Shown here: piece by piece, positions 1 through 6,330 of the stretch
Layout: the number at the start of each line of letters is the position of its first letter
Position numbering within the stretch: position 1 is the first letter of the stretch
Assembly: GCA_965365345.1 (NCBI GenBank)
Contig: CBDUBH010000098.1
Span: 1 to 12,207 of the forward strand
Direction of reading: 5' to 3'
DNA: 12,207 nt
DNA from: CBDUBH01 sp965365345
Lineage (GTDB): Bacteria > Bacteroidota > Ignavibacteria > Ignavibacteriales > SURF-24
The notes under the pieces: model-generated
Databases searched by the model: none
What the model was told of the DNA's origin: nothing
What the model saw: the letters and a program-made list of their open reading frames with translations, nothing else
Program-made: the position numbers and the translations under genes

Positions 1-2
1 TT

Positions 3-689
3 AAGAAAGTTGAAGAAACAAAACAAGGAATTCAAAAGATCGTTTCATCTTCAGAGCAAACAGCGAAAATAATCGCATCGCTTTCAAATAAATCAGATCA
101 GATTGGTGAAATTACTCAAGTAATTGATGATATTGCTGATCAAACTAATTTACTTGCATTAAACGCAGCAATTGAAGCAGCAAGAGCAGGTGAACAAGGA
201 AGAGGATTTGCCGTTGTTGCAGATGAAGTAAGAAAACTGGCCGAACGCACAACAAAAGCAACAAAAGAAATTGCCGATACGATAAAATCAATTCAGATGG
301 AAGCAAAGAATGCGGATAATTCAATGATAACTGCAAAAAAAGCTGTTGAAGACGGAATGAAATTAACCGAAGAGGTATCAGAGGCATTAACTGAAATATT
401 AAACGGATCAAAAAGAGTAAATGATGTTGTTTCCCAAGTAGCAGCAGCTTCTGAAGAACAATCTGCAACAGCTGAACAGATAAGTAAAAATATAGAAGGA
501 GTATCATCAGTTACTCAGCAATCAGCAGCAGGAACCGAACAAATAGCAAGAGCAGCTGAAGACTTAAACAGACTTACTCTAAATCTTCAGGAAATGATAA
601 ATAAATTTAAAGTTGAAAAATCAAATGATCAAAATTCGCACAGGTCAATTCACAGTGGAAGAAAAGATCATGTGCTTCAATTAAGTTAA
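3..689 (+). CDS. Methyl-accepting chemotaxis protein, C-terminal signalling domain (5' truncated by window edge)
   Basis: Reading frame 3 is open from the window start to a TAA at 687-689, giving the last 228 residues of a chemoreceptor. The segment around 126-270 encodes the highly conserved hairpin tip of the cytoplasmic coiled coil (NLLALNAAIEAARAGE, then GRGFAVVADEVRKLAER). This is the part that binds CheA and CheW. The rest is heptad-rich, Ala/Glu/Ser/Thr-rich helix with Q/E-rich sites (such as ASEEQSATAEQ) that look like methylation-helix sequence. Sensor domain, transmembrane segments and HAMP lie upstream of the window, so the ligand cannot be inferred. The tail ends in HVLQLS and lacks an NWETF-type CheR-docking pentapeptide. 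A cheW gene follows 234 bases later, behind a small zinc-ribbon gene, so receptor and adaptor are probably co-expressed. Family assignment is secure; receptor class is unknown. Confidence 0.96.
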   Translation, partial: KKVEETKQGIQKIVSSSEQTAKIIASLSNKSDQIGEITQVIDDIADQTNLLALNAAIEAARAGEQGRGFAVVADEVRKLAERTTKATKEIADTIKSIQMEAKNADNSMITAKKAVEDGMKLTEEVSEALTEILNGSKRVNDVVSQVAAASEEQSATAEQISKNIEGVSSVTQQSAAGTEQIARAAEDLNRLTLNLQEMINKFKVEKSNDQNSHRSIHSGRKDHVLQLS

Positions 690-731
690 GAACAAATTAA
701 AAATACTATTAACTAAAATTTTATATAAATT

Positions 732-926
732 ATGTTTTCAAATACAAAAAAAATCAAAATTGAATGTCCCGATTGTAAATCTCAAATGAAAATTTCAGAA
801 AAAGATTTGAAATATTACAATATTATTCTTTGCGAAAAATGCAGTTGTAAATTCGATATCGGGAATTTGAAAGTGCCGCAAAATCTGAAAAATATTGAAC
901 AATCATTTTTAAATCTTGTAAAATGA
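732..926 (+). CDS. Small MJ0042-like zinc-ribbon protein in the chemotaxis cluster
   Basis: A 64-residue protein with two Cys pairs, CPDC (C12, C15) and CEKC (C34, C37), plus an extra C39. The spacing of about 18 residues and the pattern IECPDCKSQMKI ... LCEKCSCKFDI match the MJ0042/zinc-ribbon finger, a single structural zinc site. A short helical tail (about 48-64) follows. There is no signal peptide or membrane segment, so it should be cytosolic. Its TGA stop overlaps the first possible ATG of cheW (ATGA at 923-926), indicating translational coupling, and it starts 42 bases after the chemoreceptor stop. In larger proteins this finger is often an N-terminal appendage; here it stands alone. 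Function is not known. A role in receptor-CheW signalling, such as metal or redox sensing or scaffolding, is only inferred from position. That it is a real gene is supported by the intact Cys pattern and the exact junction. Confidence 0.8.
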   Translation: MFSNTKKIKIECPDCKSQMKISEKDLKYYNIILCEKCSCKFDIGNLKVPQNLKNIEQSFLNLVK

Positions 927-1411
927 AAACGGAAAAGGAAATTATGAGCGAAAATTTAAATGAAATAATTCAGTTGGTAAGTTTCAAATTAGGCGTTGAA
1001 GAATTCGGAGTTGAAATTCTTAAAGTTCAGGAAATTAACAGAATGATAAGTATTACAAAAATTCCGAACTCGCCAAATTTTGTTGATGGAGTTATAAATT
1101 TGCGCGGAAGAGTTTTACCGGTAATTAATCTTCGCAAAAAACTCGGATTGAAAGAAAAAGAAAATGACAAAGATACGAGAATAATCGTTGTTGATCTCGC
1201 AGGAAAAACGATCGGATTTATTGTTGATAGTGTTAGTGAAGTTTTGCGCATTCCGAAAAACATTACCGAAGAACCGCCAAAACTTGCAACCGGAATTAAT
1301 TCAAATTATATAACTTCAGTGGCAAAATTGGAAGACAGACTTTTGATCTTACTCGATCTTGAAAAAGTTTTGCTTGAAGGCGAACTTGAAACAATTTCAA
1401 ATTTAGCATAA
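923..1411 (+). CDS. cheW: Chemotaxis coupling protein CheW
   Basis: CheW is the SH3-like adaptor that links chemoreceptor tips to the histidine kinase CheA at the inner face of the membrane. The 162-residue frame shows the family's features in order: IIQLVSFKLGVEEFGVEI near the N-terminus, VQEINRMISITKIPNSP, the signature VDGVINLRGRVLPVINLRKKLGL (about residues 55-77), TRIIVVD, and a C-terminal LEDRLLILLDLEKVL. Length is typical of stand-alone CheW. Two starts are possible: ATG 923, overlapping the upstream stop (ATGA), or ATG 944 (MSENLNEII, 155 aa), which lies closer to the conserved domain and has GGAAAAGGAA upstream. The longer form is given because of the coupling junction, but 944 is equally plausible. 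A strong terminator follows directly, so it is the last gene of the cluster. Confidence 0.96.
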   Translation: MKTEKEIMSENLNEIIQLVSFKLGVEEFGVEILKVQEINRMISITKIPNSPNFVDGVINLRGRVLPVINLRKKLGLKEKENDKDTRIIVVDLAGKTIGFIVDSVSEVLRIPKNITEEPPKLATGINSNYITSVAKLEDRLLILLDLEKVLLEGELETISNLA

Positions 1412-1413
1412 AT

Positions 1414-1445
1414 AAAGCTGAAAGAAATTTCAGCTTTTTTGTTTT
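1414..1445 (+). terminator. Intrinsic terminator of the chemotaxis cluster
   Basis: A perfect 10-bp stem (AAAGCTGAAA at 1414-1423 with TTTCAGCTTT at 1428-1437) encloses a GAAA tetraloop and runs into a T-rich tract ending in GTTTT. It starts 2 bases after the cheW stop codon. Seen directly in the sequence. Confidence 0.93.
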
Positions 1446-1537
1446 AAATATGGGCATTCATTCGTAATTGTAAAGAACTTTCGAAATAATTATATTTAAT
1501 GTCTTAATTTCGGAAAATGAAAATTTGAAAGAGGAAA

Positions 1538-2887
1538 ATGGAAAAGAATAACGTATATATTGAAACTTATGGCTGTCAGATGAATTTGGCTGATACGGAA
1601 ATTGTAATGGGCGTTCTTAAAAATTACGGCTACGAACTTACCGATGACGCGCTTAAAGCAAATGTTGTTTTGCTTAATACATGTTCAATAAGAGAAAATG
1701 CCGAACAGCGAATTTACGGAAGACTTGGAAATTTAAAAAGATTAAAAGATAAAAAACCTGAACTTGTCGTTGGAATTTTAGGCTGCATGGCTGAACGCTT
1801 ACGTAAAGATCTGATAGAAGAAAAGAAAATTGTTGATCTTGTTGTTGGTCCCGATGAATACCGCCGTTTGCCTGAATTTATTGATGTTGCTTTTGCAGGC
1901 GAAAAAGGAATAGGCGTAAAACTTTCGCGAACAGAGACTTACGACGATATAATTCCTTATCGCGAAGATGGACTTTCGGCATGGATTTCCGTAATGCGCG
2001 GCTGCGATAAATTTTGTACTTATTGCGTTGTGCCTTTTACGCGCGGACGTGAAAGAAGCCGTTCGTTAATTTCTATTGTTGATGAAGTAAAACAACTTTC
2101 TGAAAGAGGATTTAAGGAAATTACTTTACTCGGACAAAATGTAAATTCTTATTTAGATGGTGAAAATGATTTTGCTGATCTTTTAGCCGCCTGCGCAAAA
2201 GTTGATCCTTCGCTTAGAATCAGATTTACAACATCGCATCCGCAGGATCTTTCAGATAAATTACTTTACATAATTGCAGAGCATAATAATATTTGTAAAT
2301 ATATTCATCTTCCTGTGCAAAGCGGCTCGAACAGAATTTTGGAATTGATGAATAGAACTTATACGATTGAACATTATTTTAACTTGATCGAAAAAGCCAG
2401 AAAAATAATTCCTGATGTAAGTTTTTCTACTGATATAATTGCGGGATTTCCAACGGAAACTTACGAAGATCATCTTTCAACTTTGGAAGTTATGCGTGCT
2501 GTGAGATATGACGGCGCGTATATGTTTAAATATTCACCGCGCGAAGGAACAAAAGCATTTAAAATGGAAGATGATGTTGATGAAGAAATTAAATTGAAAA
2601 GATTACAGGAAATTATAGATCTTCAGCAAAAGATTTCATACGAAATTAATCAGGAAACGATCAGCAAAGAACAAGTAGTTCTGGTTGAAGGATTCAGTAA
2701 AAAATCAGATAAATTTTTATCCGGAAGAACTGATTCAAACAAAGTTGTAGTTTTTCCGTTTAGCGAAAATGTAAAACCCGGCGATTATGTAAAAGTAAAG
2801 ATCACACGCGGAACATCGGGAACATTATTCAGCGATGCATCCAAACTTTTATTTACAAAAGATGAAAAACTTCCTTTAACGGCATAA
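1538..2887 (+). CDS. miaB: tRNA-2-methylthio-N6-dimethylallyladenosine synthase MiaB
   Basis: This radical-SAM methylthiotransferase converts i6A37 to ms2i6A37 next to the anticodon of tRNAs that read UNN codons. The 449-residue protein is normal length. The N-terminal methylthiotransferase domain carries the three Cys for the auxiliary 4Fe-4S cluster (C13 in YGCQMN, C49 in NTCSIRENAE, C83 in GCMAER). The radical-SAM cluster Cys are C156, C160 and C163 in GCDKFCTYC. The following VVPFTRGRERSR marks MiaB rather than RimO or MtaB. A TRAM RNA-binding domain occupies about 376-440. The start is ATG 1538, behind GAGGA at 1531-1535, which is too close for an ideal Shine-Dalgarno. It follows the chemotaxis terminator and so starts a new unit. 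The SPOR-domain gene begins 6 bases after its stop. Confidence 0.97.
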   Translation: MEKNNVYIETYGCQMNLADTEIVMGVLKNYGYELTDDALKANVVLLNTCSIRENAEQRIYGRLGNLKRLKDKKPELVVGILGCMAERLRKDLIEEKKIVDLVVGPDEYRRLPEFIDVAFAGEKGIGVKLSRTETYDDIIPYREDGLSAWISVMRGCDKFCTYCVVPFTRGRERSRSLISIVDEVKQLSERGFKEITLLGQNVNSYLDGENDFADLLAACAKVDPSLRIRFTTSHPQDLSDKLLYIIAEHNNICKYIHLPVQSGSNRILELMNRTYTIEHYFNLIEKARKIIPDVSFSTDIIAGFPTETYEDHLSTLEVMRAVRYDGAYMFKYSPREGTKAFKMEDDVDEEIKLKRLQEIIDLQQKISYEINQETISKEQVVLVEGFSKKSDKFLSGRTDSNKVVVFPFSENVKPGDYVKVKITRGTSGTLFSDASKLLFTKDEKLPLTA

Positions 2888-2893
2888 ATAAAA

Positions 2894-3586
2894 ATGAATA
2901 AAATTTCGAAATATTTAATAATAATTACGCTAGTAATTTTTTCGTCAAATATTTTTGCGCAAAAAGAAGTTGATATAACTCAGCAGCTTCAGGCAATTGC
3001 AGCGGGAAATTACGAAAAAGCAAAAAATGATCTTGAAAGATTAACGGTCAAAAATCCAAAAGATCCATCCGTACTTTATTTGGATGCGCTTTTAACAAAA
3101 GACGGAAAACTTGCCGCAGCAAAATATCAGGGGATTTTTGAAACTTATCCTAAAAGCAAATTTGCCGATGCCGCGCTTTATAAAGTTTACTCATTTTATT
3201 ACGCGCAAGGTTTATACAGAGCCGCGGAAGGATATTTGGCACAATTAAAAGATCAATATCCGGAATCAAAATATTTACAAATTGCAGAACTGAAAACTCC
3301 ACAAAATGAATTTGCACAATTCGAAAAAAAAGATCTGACAGAAAATTCCCAAATTGGAAATTTTACGATTCAGGCAGGAGCATTTATTGATATTAAAAAT
3401 GCAGAAAATCTGAAAAAAGCTTTTGAAGAAGGCGGATATTCAGCAAAGGTAATTCAAAAGGAAGTCGGCGGTTCAACTTTGAATGTAATTTATGTCGGAA
3501 AATTCAAGACCGAAGCAGAAGCAAAAACTGAATTAAGCCAGATCAAAAATAATTACAATCTTGTAGGAAGAGTTGTAAGAATGTAG
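2894..3586 (+). CDS. Secreted SPOR-domain protein with TPR-like helical region
   Basis: A 230-residue exported protein. Residues 1-22 are a Sec signal peptide (Lys-containing start, hydrophobic LIIITLVIF core, cleavage likely after FA at 22, no lipobox Cys). About 28-130 is helical, with TPR/YbgF-like repeats (GNYEKAKNDLERLTVKNPKDPSVLYLDAL, then YPKSKFADAALYKVYSFYYAQ, written here in pieces of one repeat region). About 155-230 is a SPOR domain (NFTIQAGAF ... AKVI ... YVGKFKTEAEAKTELSQIK), a fold that binds denuded septal peptidoglycan glycans. A periplasmic role in cell-wall or division-site organisation is inferred from that domain. It starts 6 bases after miaB and is probably translated from the same transcript, although the functions look unrelated. 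Signal peptide and SPOR assignments are firm; the exact role is unknown. Confidence 0.88.
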   Translation: MNKISKYLIIITLVIFSSNIFAQKEVDITQQLQAIAAGNYEKAKNDLERLTVKNPKDPSVLYLDALLTKDGKLAAAKYQGIFETYPKSKFADAALYKVYSFYYAQGLYRAAEGYLAQLKDQYPESKYLQIAELKTPQNEFAQFEKKDLTENSQIGNFTIQAGAFIDIKNAENLKKAFEEGGYSAKVIQKEVGGSTLNVIYVGKFKTEAEAKTELSQIKNNYNLVGRVVRM

Positions 3587-3630
3587 ATTTTATAATTTGA
3601 GAAGTTAAGAAAGATTAGAACCAAATTGTC

Positions 3631-3670
3631 ATTGCAAGGAGTCTCGATTTAATCGAGGCGACGTGGCAAT
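3631..3670. repeat. Dispersed palindromic repeat, ATTGC...GCAAT type
   Basis: Outer arms ATTGC (3631-3635) and GCAAT (3666-3670) enclose an inner palindrome CTCGATT-T-AATCGAG (3643-3657). Repeats of this style are, from general memory, common in spacers of Bacteroidota-like genomes. It lies between the SPOR gene and the MBL gene in the 193-base gap 3587-3779. The inner hairpin could form in RNA, but no T-tract follows it. Confidence 0.6.
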
Positions 3671-3690
3671 CTGTATCGCCTAATTAATCT

Positions 3691-3720
3691 GTCACTTCAG
3701 ATTACCCGGAATCTTTTTTA
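3691..3720 (+). repeat. Diverged copy of the CCGGAAT hairpin repeat
   Basis: Aligned without gaps to the 30-base units at 8601-8630 and 11507-11536, this stretch matches at 22 of 30 positions. It keeps GTCA at its start and CCGGAATCTTTT near its end. The left hairpin arm has decayed, so no stem remains. It therefore looks like an old remnant of the same family. Confidence 0.65.
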
Positions 3721-3779
3721 TTTAAATTTTATTACTAAAAATCTTTTTATCTTTACATCTTTTAAACATTGAATTAATT

Positions 3780-4553
3780 ATGCACGAATCAGCAATAAAA
3801 TTTATCGGAACCGGAAGCGGAAAAGTTTCGCTTAAAAGATTTCATTCTGCTTTTATAATTCACCACGAAAATTTCAAATTGCTTGTTGATTGCGGCGACG
3901 GAATTTCAAAGGCGCTTTTAAATTTGAAAGAAGACATCACAAAAATTAATTCGATTTTAATTTCGCATTTTCATCCTGATCATTTAAATGGAATTTCACT
4001 TTTGCTTATTCAAATGAAAATGCAAAAACGAAATCTGCCGCTTAAGATTTTTGTTCATCATAATTTGAAATTGCAGCTTGTAAATTTTCTCGAAACGAAT
4101 ATGATATTTTTTAAAAGATATCCTTTCGAAATTGAGATCGTTGATTTTGAAGTAAGTTTAAAAATAGATTTTGAAGAGAATTTTTCGTTTACGGCAAAAG
4201 AAAATTCGCATGTTGATGAATACAAAATTGACGCTCCGGAAAATCAAAATTTATTTTCGTGCAGTTTTTTGTTTAAAGTAAAAGACAAAAATATATTTTA
4301 CACTGCCGATGCTGCTTCCAAAAATGATTTATATCTTTTTGAAAATTCTAAAATTGATCTAATGATAAGCGAAGTTACTCATGTTGATCTTTTCGAAATT
4401 GTTGAAGCATCAAAAAAAAATGAAGCAGAAAAACTAATTTTCACTCATATTTCAGATGAAATTGAAAATGAACTTTTTGCGCTGCAAAGTTCCTTAAGCA
4501 CAAACAGCAGACAAATTATCACCGCAGTTGACGGAATGGTAGTTCAGATTTGA
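3780..4553 (+). CDS. Metallo-beta-lactamase-fold hydrolase (RNase Z-like), cytosolic
   Basis: A 257-residue protein with all metal ligands of the MBL/RNase Z superfamily: HFHPDH at 63-68 (H63, H65, D67, H68), H144 (ENSHVD), D177 (FYTADAAS) and H223 (FTHIS). A complete dinuclear zinc site should form. The N-terminal IGTGSGKVSLKRFHSAFII and LLVDCGDG resemble RNase Z/ElaC and related phosphodiesterases. It is shorter than canonical RNase Z (about 300 aa), and the usual exosite arm is not evident, so I do not call it tRNase Z. There is no signal peptide. It starts at ATG 3780, 193 bases after the SPOR gene across repeat remnants, so it probably has its own promoter; the sigma-54 activator follows 82 bases later. 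Substrate (RNA end, cyclic nucleotide or small phosphodiester) is unknown. Confidence 0.85.
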   Translation: MHESAIKFIGTGSGKVSLKRFHSAFIIHHENFKLLVDCGDGISKALLNLKEDITKINSILISHFHPDHLNGISLLLIQMKMQKRNLPLKIFVHHNLKLQLVNFLETNMIFFKRYPFEIEIVDFEVSLKIDFEENFSFTAKENSHVDEYKIDAPENQNLFSCSFLFKVKDKNIFYTADAASKNDLYLFENSKIDLMISEVTHVDLFEIVEASKKNEAEKLIFTHISDEIENELFALQSSLSTNSRQIITAVDGMVVQI

Positions 4554-4635
4554 AAATGATTTTTCTATTCCCGTTTTTTACAAAATTTTTGTTAAATTAT
4601 TCTATTGTATTTTTTCGAGTAATTAAATTTCACAA

Positions 4636-5742
4636 ATGACCATAGAAGATTTTCAAAAGAAGTTTGGAATTGTTGGAAAATCAAAAGAGATCCGCGATCT
4701 TATTGATATTCTTATGCAAATTGCACCTTCTGAAATTACTGTTTTAGTTTACGGCGAAAGCGGAGTAGGTAAAGAAGTTTTTGCCCGAGCAATTCACGGA
4801 TTAAGCCGCCGTTCAAATAATCAACTTGTAAGTGTAAATTGCGGCGCAATTCCGGAAGGACTTTTGGAATCGGAACTTTTCGGGCACAAAAAAGGCGCAT
4901 TTACCGGCGCGGTTGAAGGCAGAAAAGGTTATTTTGAAATTGCAGATGATGGCACTTTATTTTTAGATGAAATTGCTGAAATGCCGCTTACTACTCAAGT
5001 TAAACTTTTACGGGTTTTGGAAACGAAAGAATTTATGAGAATCGGCGGAGAAACTGTTACAAAAGTTGATGTTAGAATTATTGCCGCTACAAATAAAGAT
5101 CTTCAAAAAGAAGTTGATGCAAAAAGATTCCGCGAGGATCTTTACTTCAGGTTAAAAGCCGTAACTTTGAACATTCCGCCTTTACGAAAAAGAAAAGAAG
5201 ACATTCCGGAACTTATAAATCATTTTTTGAATAATTATGCTGAAGCAAATAATCGTCCGGTCCCCGAAATTACAAATCCTGCGCTGGAACTTTTAGTAAG
5301 TTACAGCTGGCCGGGAAATGTCCGCGAACTTAAAAACACAATCGAAACAGCAATCGTTTTAAATCGTACCGGAGTTTTGGATGAAGAATGTTTTAAAATG
5401 CTTCTAACAAATCAGCCGGTTTCGGAAATCGTAAACAGAAATCTTCCCGTAATTTCACGAAAAACTCCCGAAGATGTTGATCGCGAAATGATTTACCGCG
5501 CTTTGATCGAAATTAAAAAAGATCTGATGGAATTAAAGCAAGTAGTTTACAGAAACAAAGAAGAATATGATTTGCCCAACAAGCAAATTAATGTTGAAGA
5601 AGTTTTGCCGATGGATGAAGTAGAAAAGCTCGCAATAATTAACGCTTTGAAGTTTTCAAAAGGAAACAAAAGAAAAGCTGCAAAACTTTTGAAAATAAGC
5701 GAAAGAAATTTATACAGAAAAATAAATGAATATGGCTTGTAA
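4636..5742 (+). CDS. Sigma-54-dependent transcriptional activator lacking a sensor domain
   Basis: An AAA+ bacterial enhancer-binding protein of 368 residues that should remodel sigma-54 RNA polymerase using ATP. The central domain starts almost at residue 1. It has Walker A GESGVGKE (40-47), the sigma-54-contacting loop GAFTGA (87-92), Walker B LFLDE (108-112), putative Arg fingers in FREDLYFRL (R166, R172), and the sensor-2 motif WPGNVREL (225-232). A Lys/Glu-rich linker (about 275-330) leads to a Fis-type helix-turn-helix at about 330-368 (NKRKAAKLLKISERNLYRK). There is no receiver, PAS or GAF domain, so activity must be controlled by a partner protein or by abundance, as in PspF-type activators. 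Its end overlaps lptE by 17 bases. From memory, Bacteroidota often place this activator between miaB and lptE. The regulon is unknown. Confidence 0.95.
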   Translation: MTIEDFQKKFGIVGKSKEIRDLIDILMQIAPSEITVLVYGESGVGKEVFARAIHGLSRRSNNQLVSVNCGAIPEGLLESELFGHKKGAFTGAVEGRKGYFEIADDGTLFLDEIAEMPLTTQVKLLRVLETKEFMRIGGETVTKVDVRIIAATNKDLQKEVDAKRFREDLYFRLKAVTLNIPPLRKRKEDIPELINHFLNNYAEANNRPVPEITNPALELLVSYSWPGNVRELKNTIETAIVLNRTGVLDEECFKMLLTNQPVSEIVNRNLPVISRKTPEDVDREMIYRALIEIKKDLMELKQVVYRNKEEYDLPNKQINVEEVLPMDEVEKLAIINALKFSKGNKRKAAKLLKISERNLYRKINEYGL

Positions 5743-6253
5743 AAAAAATATATATAAAAAATACCCTTTGTTAATTGTTTTTCTTATTGCTAATTTTGGT
5801 GGCTGTTTTTATTCTTTCACGGGAGCATCGGTTCCAAGTCATTTACAAACAATTGCAATCCCGATTGTTGAAGATAGAAGCGGCTCGGGCGAACCGAATT
5901 TGCGTGAAGATTTTACAAACCTGCTTATTCAGGAATTTATAAGTGATAACACTCTGCAAGTTGCAGAAAGATTGAACGCCGATGCGGTTTTGGAAAATAC
6001 AATTGTTTCTGTTATTGATGCTCCGGTTGTAGTTTCCGGCGGCGAAAAGATTTCACAAAGAAGAGTTACAATTACCGTAAGATCTGTATTTAAAGATCTT
6101 GTTCAAAAAAGAACAATTTCAGATAAAAGATATTCAAATTACGGAGATTACTCAACCGATGGAAATGTTTTGGATAACCGTAGAAGCGCAATTTCAGTTG
6201 CGGTGGATAAAATTACGGAAGATATTCTGCTCGGTACGGTTTCAAATTGGTGA
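5726..6253 (+). CDS. lptE: LptE-family LPS-assembly lipoprotein
   Basis: LptE is the outer-membrane lipoprotein that plugs the LptD beta-barrel and helps insert LPS into the outer leaflet. The 175-residue protein has a basic N-terminus, a hydrophobic stretch (LLIVFLIANF) and a lipidation Cys at 27 (FGGC), a loose lipobox with Phe at -3. The mature sequence starts CFYSFTGASVPSHLQTIAIP and continues VEDRSGSGEPNLREDFTN; this is the pattern of the Bacteroidota LptE family. The C-terminal half has the usual strand ITVRSVFKDL and a long helix AISVAVDKITEDILLGTV. Two starts are possible, ATG 5726 and ATG 5732, both inside the activator gene (overlap 17 or 11 bases), so translation is coupled. The downstream GT2 gene starts 78 bases after its stop. 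Family call is solid; the start is not resolved. Confidence 0.87.
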   Translation: MNMACKKNIYKKYPLLIVFLIANFGGCFYSFTGASVPSHLQTIAIPIVEDRSGSGEPNLREDFTNLLIQEFISDNTLQVAERLNADAVLENTIVSVIDAPVVVSGGEKISQRRVTITVRSVFKDLVQKRTISDKRYSNYGDYSTDGNVLDNRRSAISVAVDKITEDILLGTVSNW

Positions 6254-6258
6254 TTGCT

Positions 6259-6287
6259 TTTGTATTGTTAATTGTTAACTTAGTTTG
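6259..6287 (+). promoter_or_regulatory. Weak candidate Bacteroidota-type promoter before the GT2 gene
   Basis: TTTG at 6259-6262 and TTAGTTTG at 6280-6287 resemble the Bacteroidota -33 (TTTG) and -7 (TAnnTTTG) elements, with one mismatch in the -7 box and a 17-base spacer, a little short. In such A+T-rich DNA this can occur by chance. It would allow GT2 transcription independent of lptE. Confidence 0.2.
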
Positions 6288-6314
6288 ATCAAATTTTTTT
6301 AATAAAAAGGATAA

Positions 6315-6327
6315 TTTCCCAGGGAAA
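6315..6327. promoter_or_regulatory. Short palindrome just upstream of the GT2 start
   Basis: TTTCCC-A-GGGAAA is a perfect 6-bp inverted repeat with a one-base centre, ending 3 bases before the ATG. As RNA the centre is too tight for a full stem. As DNA it could be an operator half-site pair. No regulator is assigned. Confidence 0.2.
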
Positions 6328-6330
6328 AAT

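Noticed and set aside
145..507. Long open frame on the minus strand inside the chemoreceptor gene (Leu/Gln-rich, 120 aa)
   Set aside because: It is the antisense shadow of a heptad-rich, Ala/Glu/Lys-rich coiled coil; its composition is low-complexity and the + frame is unmistakably an MCP.
1479..1486. TTTCGAAA palindrome upstream of miaB as an operator
   Set aside because: Only 8 bp and A+T-rich; no paired site or recognised regulator pattern.
3587..3779. Possible small RNA or riboswitch before the MBL gene
   Set aside because: The structure seen is explained by dispersed palindromic repeats; no conserved riboswitch pattern or terminator/antiterminator pair was recognised.
4588..4615. TTTG and TATTTTTT resembling a Bacteroidota promoter before the sigma-54 activator
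   Set aside because: Spacing of 16 bases is too short and such matches are expected by chance in this A+T-rich spacer.
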